From: Paenibacillus_D tarimensis_A
GTDB taxonomy: Bacteria; Bacillota; Bacilli; Paenibacillales; Paenibacillaceae
Assembly: GCA_041281825.1 (NCBI GenBank)
Contig: CP166298.1
Location: forward strand, 5,022,001 to 5,086,000
DNA length: 64,000 nucleotides
Reading direction: 5' to 3'
The position numbers and the translations under genes are program-made. Positions 9,294 through 17,372 of the stretch are shown here, piece after piece; the first letter of the stretch is position 1; every line of letters starts with the position of its first letter. Below the pieces are notes generated by a model, which made no database searches, was not told where the DNA came from, and saw only the letters and a program-made list of their open reading frames with translations.

Positions 9294-10010
9294 TCACTCC
9301 ACGCTTACGCCCCGCACGCCTTCAAGCTTTCTGATTTCATCTACCAGCAGCCACGGCGTTACGGTATTGGATGTCAATATTTTTAATTGAATGAGAATTT
9401 CCGGTGACTTGAGCTTTTGATCCGTTTCTTCAATTACCGATATTTTGTGAACACGTAATTTCCGGTCATCCAGCAGCTTGCTGATGCTTTCGAGCAGTAC
9501 CGATTGCTCTACGGCTCGAATAATCAACAACTGCTCTTTCTTGCCGGTTAGAAATCGATGCTCGATTTTGTTCAGAACGTATAAAATAATAAGGGCTAGG
9601 ACCGTTGCGAATGCGGAGGCAAAATAAAACCCCGCTCCGACGGCGAGACCGATCGCAGATACGACCCATAGAGAAGCTGCTGTCGTTAATCCTGTAATCG
9701 CTTTGCCGGTAAAGAGGATCGTACCCGCTCCGAGAAATCCAATACCGGTAATGACAGCTGCGGCTAGACGGGCGGGATCGACCCGTACGTTAATTTCATT
9801 CACAAAAGCCGCAAAGCCGTAAATCGATAGCAGCATCAACAGACAAGATCCCAGGCAGACGAGGGTATTCGTACGCAAACCTGCAGGATGTTTTGACTGT
9901 TCGCGTTCAAAGCCGATCAATCCGCCGAGCAGAACGGCCAGCAGCAATCTGATCATAATGTGCACTTCATTAATGTACCACGGATCGGATGGATCGAGCG
10001 GCGGTATCAT
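9294..10010 (-). CDS. MgtC/SapB family membrane protein
   Basis: 238 residues. About five membrane helices in the first 150 residues with the family hallmarks GGLIGFEREQSKHPAGLRTN and GIGFLGAGTI, then a soluble ACT-like C-terminal domain (about 155-238). MgtC proteins modulate ATP synthase or Mg2+ homeostasis in several bacteria; in Bacillales the close relatives are YhiD/SapB, whose role is less clear. It is the first gene of a two-gene unit with the DUF4097 protein. I see no M-box riboswitch in the upstream 300 bases. Confidence 0.85.
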   Translation of the reverse strand: MIPPLDPSDPWYINEVHIMIRLLLAVLLGGLIGFEREQSKHPAGLRTNTLVCLGSCLLMLLSIYGFAAFVNEINVRVDPARLAAAVITGIGFLGAGTILFTGKAITGLTTAASLWVVSAIGLAVGAGFYFASAFATVLALIILYVLNKIEHRFLTGKKEQLLIIRAVEQSVLLESISKLLDDRKLRVHKISVIEETDQKLKSPEILIQLKILTSNTVTPWLLVDEIRKLEGVRGVSVE

Positions 10011-10240
10011 GATGGCATCCCGACCTTTCTACACTTCTGTTCTTATCTTATCATATTCCGATTACTCAAAAGAATAATACGTAACTTTCCCAGTTGCGAC
10101 TTCAACGGGGATTACTCCCGGACGCAGGGCGGCAAACCGCCCGAGCGCCTTGCCGTTTAGTGGTTCGGAAAATCCGACTTTAACGACTATGGCTCTGGCA
10201 ATCCGTACCGCCGAGCATATTGCCGGACGGCAGAGCGAAT
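10011..10240. other. Intergenic stretch with no supported gene
   Basis: Between the MgtC gene and the gatB terminator. A 75-codon open frame on the minus strand (10062-10289) has no SD and runs through the terminator, so it is not accepted. Short GGCGG/CCGCC and similar inverted repeats occur but fit no known RNA. Confidence 0.5.
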
Positions 10241-10284
10241 AAAAGACTGTTCCCAGGCTCCTATTGAGCGAGGAAACAGTCTTT
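10241..10284 (-). terminator. Intrinsic terminator after gatB
   Basis: AAAGACTGTT and AACAGTCTTT arms around an AT/GC loop, followed on the minus strand by TTTTATT, 36 bases after the gatB stop. It closes the gatCAB operon. Confidence 0.8.
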
Positions 10285-10319
10285 ATCAATTCGATTTCCG
10301 GGCATTGCCTAAACCGGTT

Positions 10320-11762
10320 CTATTTGTTGAGGCGCTCCTGCAGCAGCTTGTTCACTAGCGCAGGATTCGCTTTGCCGCGCGATTCCTTCATCACTTGCCC
10401 AACCAGAAATCCGATCGCTTTCTCCTTGCCTGCCTTGAAGTCCTCGACAGATTGAGGATTCGCTTCGACGACCTTCTCGACGATGGCCATAATCGCGCCT
10501 TCGTCGCTGATTTGAACAAGTCCTTGCTCTTCGACGATCTGCTGCGGCAGCTTGCCGCTTTCCAGCATCGCTTTAAACACCGTCTTTGCGATTTTGCTGC
10601 TGATCGTGCCTTTCTCCATCAGCCCGATCATCTCGCCAAGCCCTTGGCCGGTTATCTTTACATCGTCAAGTTCAAGATTGCCCGCGTTAAGGTAGCCGAG
10701 CAGGTCGCCCATGATCCAGTTCGCCACTGCTTTCGCGTCCTTCGTATAGTTCAAGCTCTGCTCGAAGAAATCGGCCATCTTCTTCGACGAAGTGATCACT
10801 CCGGCATCGTACGCAGATAACCCGAGCTCGGAGGTGTAACGCGCCTGGCGAGCATCCGGCAGCTCCGGAATCGACGCCCGGACGCGCTCCTTCCACTCGT
10901 CGTCAATATACAGGCGGACCAGATCGGGGTCCGGGAAGTAGCGGTAGTCATGCGCCTCCTCCTTGCCGCGCATCGTGATCGTCTTGCCCTGGGCTTCATC
11001 CCAGCGGCGCGTCTCCTGTACAACCCGGCCGCCGCTGTCCAGTACGTCGGCTTGACGCCACTCTTCATATTCCAATCCGCGCTGAACGCCGCGGAATGAG
11101 TTCATATTTTTCAACTCGGCACGGGTTCCGAATTCCTTCTGTCCGTACGGACGGATACTAATGTTGGCATCACAGCGAAGCGAGCCTTCCTCCATCTTAA
11201 CATCGGATACTTCACAATATAGCATGATCGCCTTCAGCTTCTCCAGATAAGCTTTCGCTTCTTCCGGACTGCGGATATCCGGCTCGGAGACGATCTCGAC
11301 GAGCGGGGTGCCGACACGGTTCAAATCGACAAGCGACGCATAACCGCCCTCGACGTGCGTCAGCTTGCCCGCATCCTCCTCCAGATGCAGACGGGTAATG
11401 CCAATCCGTTTTGTTTCGCCGTTCACCTCGATATCAATCCAACCGTTCTCGCCGATCGGCTTGTCATATTGCGAAATTTGGTATGCTTTCGGAGAGTCCG
11501 GGTAAAAATAGTTTTTCCGGTCAAACTTGCTTTCGGTTGCAATCGTGCAATTAAGCGCCATCGCCGCTTTCATCGCATATTCAACCGCCTGGCGGTTCAG
11601 AACCGGCAGCACGCCGGGATGACCGAGGCAGATCGGGCAAGTATGCGTATTAGGCGGAGCGCCGAAGGCGGTGGAGCAGCCGCAAAATATTTTGCTGTTC
11701 GTATGCAGCTCCACGTGCACCTCGAGTCCGATAACCGTTTCATATTTGTTCGATTGTGACAT
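10320..11762 (-). CDS. gatB: Asp-tRNA(Asn)/Glu-tRNA(Gln) amidotransferase subunit B
   Basis: 480 residues, full length. GatB binds the mischarged Glu-tRNA(Gln) or Asp-tRNA(Asn), phosphorylates the acyl group with ATP and uses ammonia delivered by GatA. The start MSQSNKYETVIGLEVHVELH, the zinc-site region FCGCSTAF with TCPICLGHPG, and the C-terminal Yqey-like tail ending KANPALVNKLLQERLNK are typical. Last gene of gatC-gatA-gatB, 41 bases after gatA. Cytoplasmic, essential in Firmicutes that lack GlnRS. Confidence 0.97.
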   Translation of the reverse strand: MSQSNKYETVIGLEVHVELHTNSKIFCGCSTAFGAPPNTHTCPICLGHPGVLPVLNRQAVEYAMKAAMALNCTIATESKFDRKNYFYPDSPKAYQISQYDKPIGENGWIDIEVNGETKRIGITRLHLEEDAGKLTHVEGGYASLVDLNRVGTPLVEIVSEPDIRSPEEAKAYLEKLKAIMLYCEVSDVKMEEGSLRCDANISIRPYGQKEFGTRAELKNMNSFRGVQRGLEYEEWRQADVLDSGGRVVQETRRWDEAQGKTITMRGKEEAHDYRYFPDPDLVRLYIDDEWKERVRASIPELPDARQARYTSELGLSAYDAGVITSSKKMADFFEQSLNYTKDAKAVANWIMGDLLGYLNAGNLELDDVKITGQGLGEMIGLMEKGTISSKIAKTVFKAMLESGKLPQQIVEEQGLVQISDEGAIMAIVEKVVEANPQSVEDFKAGKEKAIGFLVGQVMKESRGKANPALVNKLLQERLNK

Positions 11763-11803
11763 CGCTTTGTTCCTCCTGCTTCCTTGGTTTCCGGCAGCCT
11801 GGA

Positions 11804-13261
11804 TTACAGCTGCGGACGCAGCTTGTGATACTCGGTATTTTGTTCAAACGCATACGCGGCCTTCAGCACGGTCGTCTCATCGAACGCCTTGCCGATGATT
11901 TGCAGGCCGACCGGTAAACCTTCCGCCAACCCGCATGGGATGCTGATCGCCGGAACGCCCGCCAGGCTGACCGGGATCGTGCAGATGTCGTTCAAGTACA
12001 TGGTTAACGGATCGTCGACCTGCTCGCCGATCTTGAACGCGGTCGTCGGCGCCGTCGGCCCCATAAGCACGTCAAACTGCTGAAATGCGTTGTCAAAATC
12101 CTGTTTGATCAATGTGCGAACCTTCTGCGCCTTCAAATAATAAGCGTCATAATAACCGGAGCTGAGCGCATAAGTTCCGAGCATAATGCGGCGTTTTACC
12201 TCCGGCCCGAAGCCCTGGCTGCGTGACTTGCGGTACAAGTCGATCAGATTGTCCGGATTGTCTGCACGCACGCCGTAACGGACCCCGTCAAAGCGGGCCA
12301 GATTGGACGACGCCTCCGAAGAAGCAAGCAGATAATAGGCAGCGATCGCATATTCCGTATGCGGGAGCGATACTTCCTCCCATGTCGCGCCAAGACTCTC
12401 GTATACCTTCAATGCCGACATTACCGCCTCTTTGACCTTCGGATCGATGCCTTCACCGAAATATTCCTTCGGGACGCCGATTCGCAGCCCCTTAACATCG
12501 GCGTTCAATGCGCTGATATAATCGGGGATGTCCACGTCCGCCGATGTCGAATCCATCTTGTCGTAGCCTGCTATCGCCTGCAGCACATAGGCGGAATCCT
12601 CGACATTTTTCGTAATCGGCCCGATCTGGTCCAGCGAAGATGCGAATGCGACAAGCCCGAACCGCGATACGAGGCCATAGGTCGGCTTTAGACCGACGAC
12701 GCCGCAATAAGAAGCCGGCTGCCGGATCGAGCCGCCCGTATCCGAGCCAAGCGAGAAGTACACCTGCCCGGCTGCAACGGAAGCCGCGGAACCTCCGCTG
12801 GAGCCGCCCGGCACATGCCCGGTATTCCAAGGGTTGCGGGTCGGAAAATAACTGGAATTTTCGTTAGATCCGCCCATTGCGAACTCGTCCATATTCATCT
12901 TCCCGATCGTAACCGATTGCGCGGCTTTAAGCTTCTTCATCACCGTCGCATCATAGATCGGATTAAAATTGCTTAAAAATTGGCTCGCACATGTCGTAAG
13001 CAAGCCCTCAGTCACGATATTATCCTTAATGCCGGCCGGAAGTCCGAACAACAGTCCGCGCTCGTTCCCGCTCCGCAGCTGCTCGTCCAGCATCGCTGCC
13101 TCCTTGCGGGCCCCTTCCTCATTCAGCGTAATGAATGCTTTAATGCCCGGTTCGGTCTCCGCGATCCGTTTATAGGAAGCTTCAACGAGCTCGGTCACAG
13201 ACAGCTCCCCGGCGTTTAATTGGTTATGTAGATCCTGCAGGCGTAATTCAAAAGGTGCCAA
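11804..13261 (-). CDS. gatA: Asp-tRNA(Asn)/Glu-tRNA(Gln) amidotransferase subunit A
   Basis: 485 residues. The start is TTG at 13261, behind GGGAGG spaced 8 bases; no ATG fits the conserved N-terminus (APFELRLQDLHNQL). Amidase-signature enzyme that releases ammonia from glutamine: catalytic Lys in GLPAGIKDNIVTEG, and the Ser-cisSer pair in the glycine/serine-rich GGSSGGSAASVAAG with the nucleophile in SDTGGSIRQPAS. Second gene of gatCAB, 29 bases after gatC. Confidence 0.97.
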   Translation of the reverse strand: MAPFELRLQDLHNQLNAGELSVTELVEASYKRIAETEPGIKAFITLNEEGARKEAAMLDEQLRSGNERGLLFGLPAGIKDNIVTEGLLTTCASQFLSNFNPIYDATVMKKLKAAQSVTIGKMNMDEFAMGGSNENSSYFPTRNPWNTGHVPGGSSGGSAASVAAGQVYFSLGSDTGGSIRQPASYCGVVGLKPTYGLVSRFGLVAFASSLDQIGPITKNVEDSAYVLQAIAGYDKMDSTSADVDIPDYISALNADVKGLRIGVPKEYFGEGIDPKVKEAVMSALKVYESLGATWEEVSLPHTEYAIAAYYLLASSEASSNLARFDGVRYGVRADNPDNLIDLYRKSRSQGFGPEVKRRIMLGTYALSSGYYDAYYLKAQKVRTLIKQDFDNAFQQFDVLMGPTAPTTAFKIGEQVDDPLTMYLNDICTIPVSLAGVPAISIPCGLAEGLPVGLQIIGKAFDETTVLKAAYAFEQNTEYHKLRPQL

Positions 13262-13290
13262 CAGCGATTCCTCCCTTCATCGATATCCGT

Positions 13291-13578
13291 CTATTCCAGC
13301 ACTGCCGGCACTCTGAACTGGCCGTCTTCTTCATCCGGCGCATTCTGCATCACCTTTTCTACCGGTGCGGAAGGACGCGCTTCGTCGCTTCGCATCACGT
13401 TCGTAATCGGCAGAACGTGGCTTGTCGGCTCCACTTGTTCCGTATCAAGCTCATTCAGCTTCTCTGCATATTTCAGTATCGCATTCAACTGGCCGGTAAA
13501 TCGTTCTTTCTCATTCTCGGACAGATCGAGTCTTGCCAAGTTCGCGACGTGCTCGACGTCTTTAATCGTAATGCTCAT
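13291..13578 (-). CDS. gatC: Asp-tRNA(Asn)/Glu-tRNA(Gln) amidotransferase subunit C
   Basis: 95 residues from the ATG at 13578 (MSITIKDVEHVANLARLDLS), the family's usual length; GGAG lies 5 bases before it. A longer frame to 13614 exists but adds unconserved residues. GatC wraps around the GatA-GatB interface and stabilises the complex. First gene of the operon. Confidence 0.95.
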   Translation of the reverse strand: MSITIKDVEHVANLARLDLSENEKERFTGQLNAILKYAEKLNELDTEQVEPTSHVLPITNVMRSDEARPSAPVEKVMQNAPDEEDGQFRVPAVLE

Positions 13579-13659
13579 ACGTGCTCCATCCTCTCTTTCG
13601 ATCCGAATGCTCATTCTTCATATTATAGCTTATGGGCCGCTTCAACTCAATCAATCGGC

Positions 13660-13740
13660 CAAGCAGAAACGGCTTCGCCGTCCCTTGAGCGGCGCAGCAT
13701 CGTTTTGCAATGAACTGAGAAGCTTTGTATAAGCGAACGC
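13660..13740. repeat. Dispersed terminator-like intergenic repeat, copy A
   Basis: Shares the ordered blocks AAACGGCT..GCCGTCC, CAGCATCGTTTTGC and AAGCTTTGTATAAGCGAACGC with copies at 41222-41293, 41312-41370 and 45007-45132. Read on the minus strand it contains CGGC-GAA-GCCG followed by TTTCTGCTT, a terminator-like hairpin. It lies downstream of the minus-strand gene at 13788-14168 and upstream of gatC. Confidence 0.7.
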
Positions 13741-13770
13741 AAGAACGCCGGGGAAGAGAGTCCCCGGCGG
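13738..13770 (-). terminator. Probable terminator after the 13788-14168 gene
   Basis: Perfect CGCCGGGG/CCCCGGCG stem with an 8-base loop, followed on the minus strand by TTCTTGCG. The T tract is weak, so termination strength is uncertain. Confidence 0.5.
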
Positions 13771-13787
13771 CTTGAGTCGTGCAAGAG

Positions 13788-14168
13788 TTATATCCAAGCT
13801 TTAAGATTGATTTGTCTGATGAATTCTTCCCGGCTTTGCACTTCCTGGCCGGATTCATTATCCGCTTCCGGCGGGTCCTCGCCGTTCATGATCCGCTTGA
13901 ACAGCTCCTCGTTATGGGTCGCAAGCGCATAATCGATCAGTGCCTCGCGCTCGATTCGCTCCACCTCCGCCTGAACGATTACCTCCTCCAGCTCCAAATC
14001 CCCTTTAGGCATAAAGAAGTTTTTGTTTGCCTTGGGCACACGGACAACGTAGTCAAACGCATTATCCGCATTCCGGTCATAAGCGATTATATAACCATAC
14101 TCCCCGACGGGAAGATTCTGTTCGAATTGATCGTCCACGATAATAACTTTCTGTCCCAACTTCCACAT
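13788..14168 (-). CDS. Conserved small protein of unknown function
   Basis: 126 residues, soluble and acidic. The N-terminus (MWKLGQKVIIVDDQFEQNLP, then GEYGYIIAYDRN) reads like a small SH3/KOW-type beta barrel; residues 60-126 are helical and charged (VERIEREALIDYALATHNE). An ATG at 14168 is preceded by GGGGGCGGAGGACC, a good SD. I recognise no catalytic motif. The gene lies upstream of gatCAB on the same strand but is separated from it by a repeat and a hairpin, so it is probably a separate transcript. Confidence 0.75.
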   Translation of the reverse strand: MWKLGQKVIIVDDQFEQNLPVGEYGYIIAYDRNADNAFDYVVRVPKANKNFFMPKGDLELEEVIVQAEVERIEREALIDYALATHNEELFKRIMNGEDPPEADNESGQEVQSREEFIRQINLKAWI

Positions 14169-14274
14169 GGTCCTCCGCCCCCTTGTTCCAGCAGTACATA
14201 AAACACTATTCTATAAACTCTATCCTACTAAAAAAAGAATGCGGTGTCCAATGGTAGGGTGATTCAAGCGGCCT

Positions 14275-14304
14275 CAAGAAAACCCGGTACCATAAGATAC
14301 CGGG
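14275..14304 (-). terminator. Probable terminator after the coiled-coil gene
   Basis: Perfect CCCGGTA/TACCGGG stem with an 8-base loop; the minus strand continues TTTTCTT. About 100 bases beyond the frame-corrected stop of the gene at 14402-14871. Confidence 0.6.
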
Positions 14305-14307
14305 GAA

Positions 14308-14346
14308 CAGAAACGGCTCTCACTCCGCCCGAACCGTTAGCTGCCT
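14308..14346. repeat. Partial copy D of the terminator-like repeat
   Basis: AAACGGCT followed by ACTCCGCCCGAACCGTTAGCTGC matches the left half of the hairpin module inside copy C (45014-45050), with a few changes. It runs straight into a CT microsatellite. Confidence 0.55.
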
Positions 14347-14362
14347 CTCTCTCTCTCTCTCT
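14345..14362. repeat. (CT)9 microsatellite
   Basis: Nine uninterrupted CT units in non-coding DNA downstream of the coiled-coil gene. Confidence 0.9.
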
Positions 14363-14401
14363 TTCTAAAATGAATTGATTGAGAGATTGATTGAGCTCGT
14401 T

Positions 14402-14871
14402 TCAGCGGGACTTCAGTTTCTCCAATTCGGTTTCAAATTTGAGCTGGTTGCGATGCAAAATACAGATCGCATGTTCATGAGTAATGAATTGCTCTCCGGT
14501 TGCCTGAAAATGTGGTCAAGTTTATGATTGGTCGCGAAGATCGCATCAAGCAGTTTCTCATCCGCTGCAATGTTCTCAAGATGGTAATCCATCATCAATT
14601 GCTTCAATTCAGTAAACCCTATATTCATTTCTTCTTTCACTTCACTGTGCAAATCCTGCAGTTCGTCCTTTGTCGCCATTTGACCGCGCAGTTCCTGCAG
14701 ATCTTCCTTCATCTCATTGCGCAGACCGTGCAGGCCTTCCTTCATCTCATTGCGCAAACCCTGCAAATCTTCCTTCATTTCATCACGCAGCTGTTGCAGT
14801 TCATTCTTTGTCGCCATATGCTTCCGAATATCCTGCAGTCCTGTCAAAATCCGTTCAAGCACCGGATCCAT
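14402..14871 (-). pseudogene. Coiled-coil protein with hendecad repeats, apparently frameshifted
   Basis: Start ATG at 14871 with GAGGGAG upstream. Residues 20-65 are 11-residue repeats (LRDEMKEDLQG, LRNEMKEGLHG, LRNEMKEDLQE), then helical heptads: an elongated coiled coil. The frame as written stops at 14413 with an unlikely tail after LDHIFRQ. Adding one base to the T4 run at 14507-14510 (minus strand) gives LDHIFQATGEQFITHEHAIC and a charged helical end finishing LEKLKSR at a stop at 14402, which fits the rest far better. So this is either a recent one-base deletion or a sequence error. Function unknown; small SNARE-like coiled-coil proteins of this kind are common in Bacillales. Confidence 0.7.
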
Positions 14872-14995
14872 TATTACTCACTCCCTCACAAGCGCTAATG
14901 GGTGTCGCTCCGCGAACCGGGTCGAAGCAAGCCTTTGTTCCTGTTTTCGTTTACGGAAAAAAGGGCCGCCTTTGTCTTGAAGAACAGGGCTTCCG

Positions 14996-16219
14996 TTAAT
15001 TCAGCCTGATTATTCCTTCCGGGGACCTCGTTAACGCTCGCGGGCCGTTTTCTGTAATCACGTAGGAATTTTCAATCCCGACAACGCCGCGGCCGGGGAA
15101 TGTAAATTTCGGCTCCACCGCAAGCACCATGCCAGCCTCGAGGGGGGTCTTGAACCCTTTGGCCAATACCGGCCATTCGTCAATCTCGAGCCCGATGCCG
15201 TGGCCTAGAAATTTAACCTGGTCCGCACCATAGCCCATGAAATGGTTCGACAGACCGGCTTGTGCCGCATTTGCCAGTGCATCCGAATAAATCGCTTCGC
15301 AGATCGCCCCGGGGCGCATAGACGCTTCTGCCGAGCGGATAATCCGTTCCGATACGGCATACGCCTCCTCCAGGTCATCGTCAAGCCGGCCGATCACAGC
15401 CGTCCGTGTCTGGTCGATGACATAGCCGTCAATGCAGCAGCCGATGTCAATCAGGATCGGCTCATCCCGGACAATCACCTTGCGGCTTACGCTCTGTGGA
15501 ACTGATGCACTCAAACCGCGCCCTCCGGCAGGTCCGTCGAAATAGGTCGGCTCGGCGGCCGCAGCGCCGGACCCTACCATCCCTGTTATGACGGACTGGT
15601 TGTATCCTCGCATCCGCATCAGCCCAATGTGGCCGCGAAGCCGAATTTCCCGCTCCAGCCGAGCCATCCATTCCAGCTCGGTTACACCTTCCTTAAGATC
15701 GTCCAGAGCGAGCTCAAGCGCTTGCGCCGCTGCATCTGCAGCCGCTTCAATACGTCCGATTTCATATGGCGATTTGATCATTCTTACCGTCCGGACAAGC
15801 GATGAACCGTCGATGATCGCAATATCGTTATCGTCCGCATTCAGCACTTCCGACAGCTTCAAATAGATTTGCGCCGGCAGCACGTCGAGCTCCGTTGCAA
15901 TACGCAGCTGCTCCGTACGTCCGCTGCCTGAGATTTCTCCGTAGTCGCGCGCAATCGTTTCACGGAAATGCTTGAAAGAACCGATCGGCACCACACGGAT
16001 CACGGACTCCCGAGATGCCCTGTCCACGCTCCTCCGGACATAAAACGTCGCTTCACCTTCAGCCGGTATCCAGGCGTACCCCGCTTGCATCGAGCCGGTG
16101 AAGTAGTACAACCCGATATTTTGCGTCACCAGAAACGCATCCATCCCCTGGCGGCGCAGCATTTCCTGAAGCCTTTCAATGCGGTCATGCCATTCCCGCT
16201 CCGGCAACCGTCCATTCAA
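14996..16219 (-). CDS. M24-family Xaa-Pro peptidase
   Basis: 407 residues. TTG start at 16219 behind GGAGAG at 9 bases. N-terminal creatinase-like domain (about 1-150, LVTQNIGLYYFTGSMQAGYA) and C-terminal pita-bread domain (about 160-400). Dinuclear metal ligands are all visible: Asp in LIDIGCCIDGYVIDQTRTA (two aspartates), His in FLGHGIGLEIDE, Glu in AVEPKF and Glu in GVVGIENSYV. Such enzymes remove N-terminal residues ahead of proline, or are dimethylpropiothetin/creatinase relatives; exact substrate not resolved. Cytoplasmic. It has no obvious operon partner, lying downstream of the Tad locus on the same strand. Confidence 0.88.
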   Translation of the reverse strand: MNGRLPEREWHDRIERLQEMLRRQGMDAFLVTQNIGLYYFTGSMQAGYAWIPAEGEATFYVRRSVDRASRESVIRVVPIGSFKHFRETIARDYGEISGSGRTEQLRIATELDVLPAQIYLKLSEVLNADDNDIAIIDGSSLVRTVRMIKSPYEIGRIEAAADAAAQALELALDDLKEGVTELEWMARLEREIRLRGHIGLMRMRGYNQSVITGMVGSGAAAAEPTYFDGPAGGRGLSASVPQSVSRKVIVRDEPILIDIGCCIDGYVIDQTRTAVIGRLDDDLEEAYAVSERIIRSAEASMRPGAICEAIYSDALANAAQAGLSNHFMGYGADQVKFLGHGIGLEIDEWPVLAKGFKTPLEAGMVLAVEPKFTFPGRGVVGIENSYVITENGPRALTRSPEGIIRLN

Positions 16220-16281
16220 AACGATTCACTCTCCGTTCGCTTCGTCAACTCCCTCCATTACACCAATTTTCGCCCGCTTCG

Positions 16282-16767
16282 TCAACCGAGCTTCAATTCC
16301 GCCACCCCCTTGATATCCCACTGAATCGGAGCGAGTACGGTAAATGCACGCGGATAATAAAGCCGGACGATCATGACGACGCCCGGACCTTGAAGCGTTG
16401 CTTCCATATTGTACTCCTCGGACCTGTACAAATATGGAAACGCCCGGTCACCGTTTATGACGTCAAAAACCAGTACCTCCGCCCGCTCCCTAAGCAACGA
16501 TTCCGGCAACGGTTCGCCCCTCTCATCCAACCTTAGATTATAACTCAAATAACGGGAGGCCTCCGCGGCGGCTTCAGCCTCATCGATCCGCAGCGCGCCT
16601 AGCGACAGCGCATCTGCATCTACTTGCTGCGCGGCAGCGTGGGCCGCCCGGTTCACGGCGTATTTGCCTTGAAACAGCGTCTGAATCGCCATCTCCTCGT
16701 CCAATTGCAGCGCCTGAAGCAGCATTAGGACGACAAACAGCATCGTAACAAGAAGCAGCTTGTACAT
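16282..16767 (-). CDS. TadE/TadG-like pseudopilin of the Tad locus
   Basis: 161 residues. One N-terminal membrane helix (MYKLLLVTMLFVVLMLLQAL), then QLDEEMAIQTLFQGKYAVNRAAHAAAQQ style helix and a beta-rich extracytoplasmic part. This layout (helix followed by an 'AvnrAahaAAqq' segment) is that of TadE/F-like minor pilins. It is the last gene of the Tad-like operon, 24 bases after the frameshifted gene. Family assignment rests on architecture and context. Confidence 0.65.
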   Translation of the reverse strand: MYKLLLVTMLFVVLMLLQALQLDEEMAIQTLFQGKYAVNRAAHAAAQQVDADALSLGALRIDEAEAAAEASRYLSYNLRLDERGEPLPESLLRERAEVLVFDVINGDRAFPYLYRSEEYNMEATLQGPGVVMIVRLYYPRAFTVLAPIQWDIKGVAELKLG

Positions 16768-16791
16768 CGTTCTACCACTCCTATATATTCA

Positions 16792-17216
16792 TCACGGTAC
16801 ATACTCGCTCATTTTCATACCGGTAGCGCCCATTAGCGTTTCAGAGGACGGGGGACTCATTCCGATCAGCCGGTCGATCTCGAGGATACGGCCGTGCGGA
16901 TAACGGATCGTCAAAATAATGCCGCTTCCGCGAAGCAGCGGAGCAGACGGGTCGTTAGCCGGCGCCCCGCTTGTCGAACCAATCTCGTAGATTACCTTCT
17001 CCGGTTCCATTCCAAGGGCCGCCAGCCTCTGTCTCGATTCCGAAACCATTGCCGGGCCCACGTAACCGTTATCCCCGTTTGCGCCGACCTCCAAAAGATA
17101 ATCGACTTCCTTTTGCAGCACTGCCTGCCTGACAATAAACACATGCTTATAAATCGGGCAAACATAAACCAGCACAGCATCGCGGCAAATAAAACGAATA
17201 CGAGCAGTCCTTTCAC
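16792..17216 (-). pseudogene. TadE-like minor pilin gene with an apparent frameshift
   Basis: The proper start is the GTG at 17216, with CGGGGGAT 6 bases upstream, giving MKGLLVFVLFAAMLCWFMF, a membrane helix. That frame then becomes arginine-rich nonsense and stops at 16992. The next frame continues plausibly from about 17156 (PIYKHVFIVRQAVLQKEVDY) to a stop at 16792 and includes a conserved-looking GANGDNGYVGPAMV and IILTIRYPHGRILEID. One extra T or C in the TTTGCCCG stretch (17156-17165) joins them as MF-C/A-PIYKHV. The alternative TTG start at 17223 has its SD too close. Extracytoplasmic minor pilin role inferred from locus. Confidence 0.65.
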
Positions 17217-17359
17217 GGGTCAATCCCCCGAATCATTCCGCTCATCGCGGAGCCGCTGTTCCGCACCTGCTTTTCCGTCCCCGCTTCGCCTCCATACACG
17301 GATAAATAAAGCGCAACAACGGCCGCAAGCAGAACAACGGACATCAATATGTTACGCAT
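17213..17359 (-). CDS. 48-residue single-helix protein, paralogue of the Flp-like protein
   Basis: ATG at 17359 behind GGAGGG. Sequence begins MRNILMSVVLLAAVVALYLS, a membrane helix, followed by a short polar tail ending MIRGIDP. It overlaps the next gene (TGA inside GTGA), indicating translational coupling. N-terminus and general length match the 49-residue protein at 17597-17746 (MRNILMAVMMLIVVVLLFN), so the two are tandem paralogues separated by a repeat element. Position after tadC suggests Flp-type pilin or pseudopilin, but the classical prepilin peptidase G/E motif is not clear. Confidence 0.7.
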   Translation of the reverse strand: MRNILMSVVLLAAVVALYLSVYGGEAGTEKQVRNSGSAMSGMIRGIDP

Positions 17360-17372
17360 GCTTTCCCTCCTA

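Noticed and set aside
10062..10289. 75-codon minus-strand ORF upstream of the gatB terminator region
   Set aside because: No SD, overlaps the terminator, no family resemblance.
14345..14362. CT microsatellite as a phase-variation switch
   Set aside because: It lies in non-coding DNA downstream of a gene, not in a promoter or coding frame.
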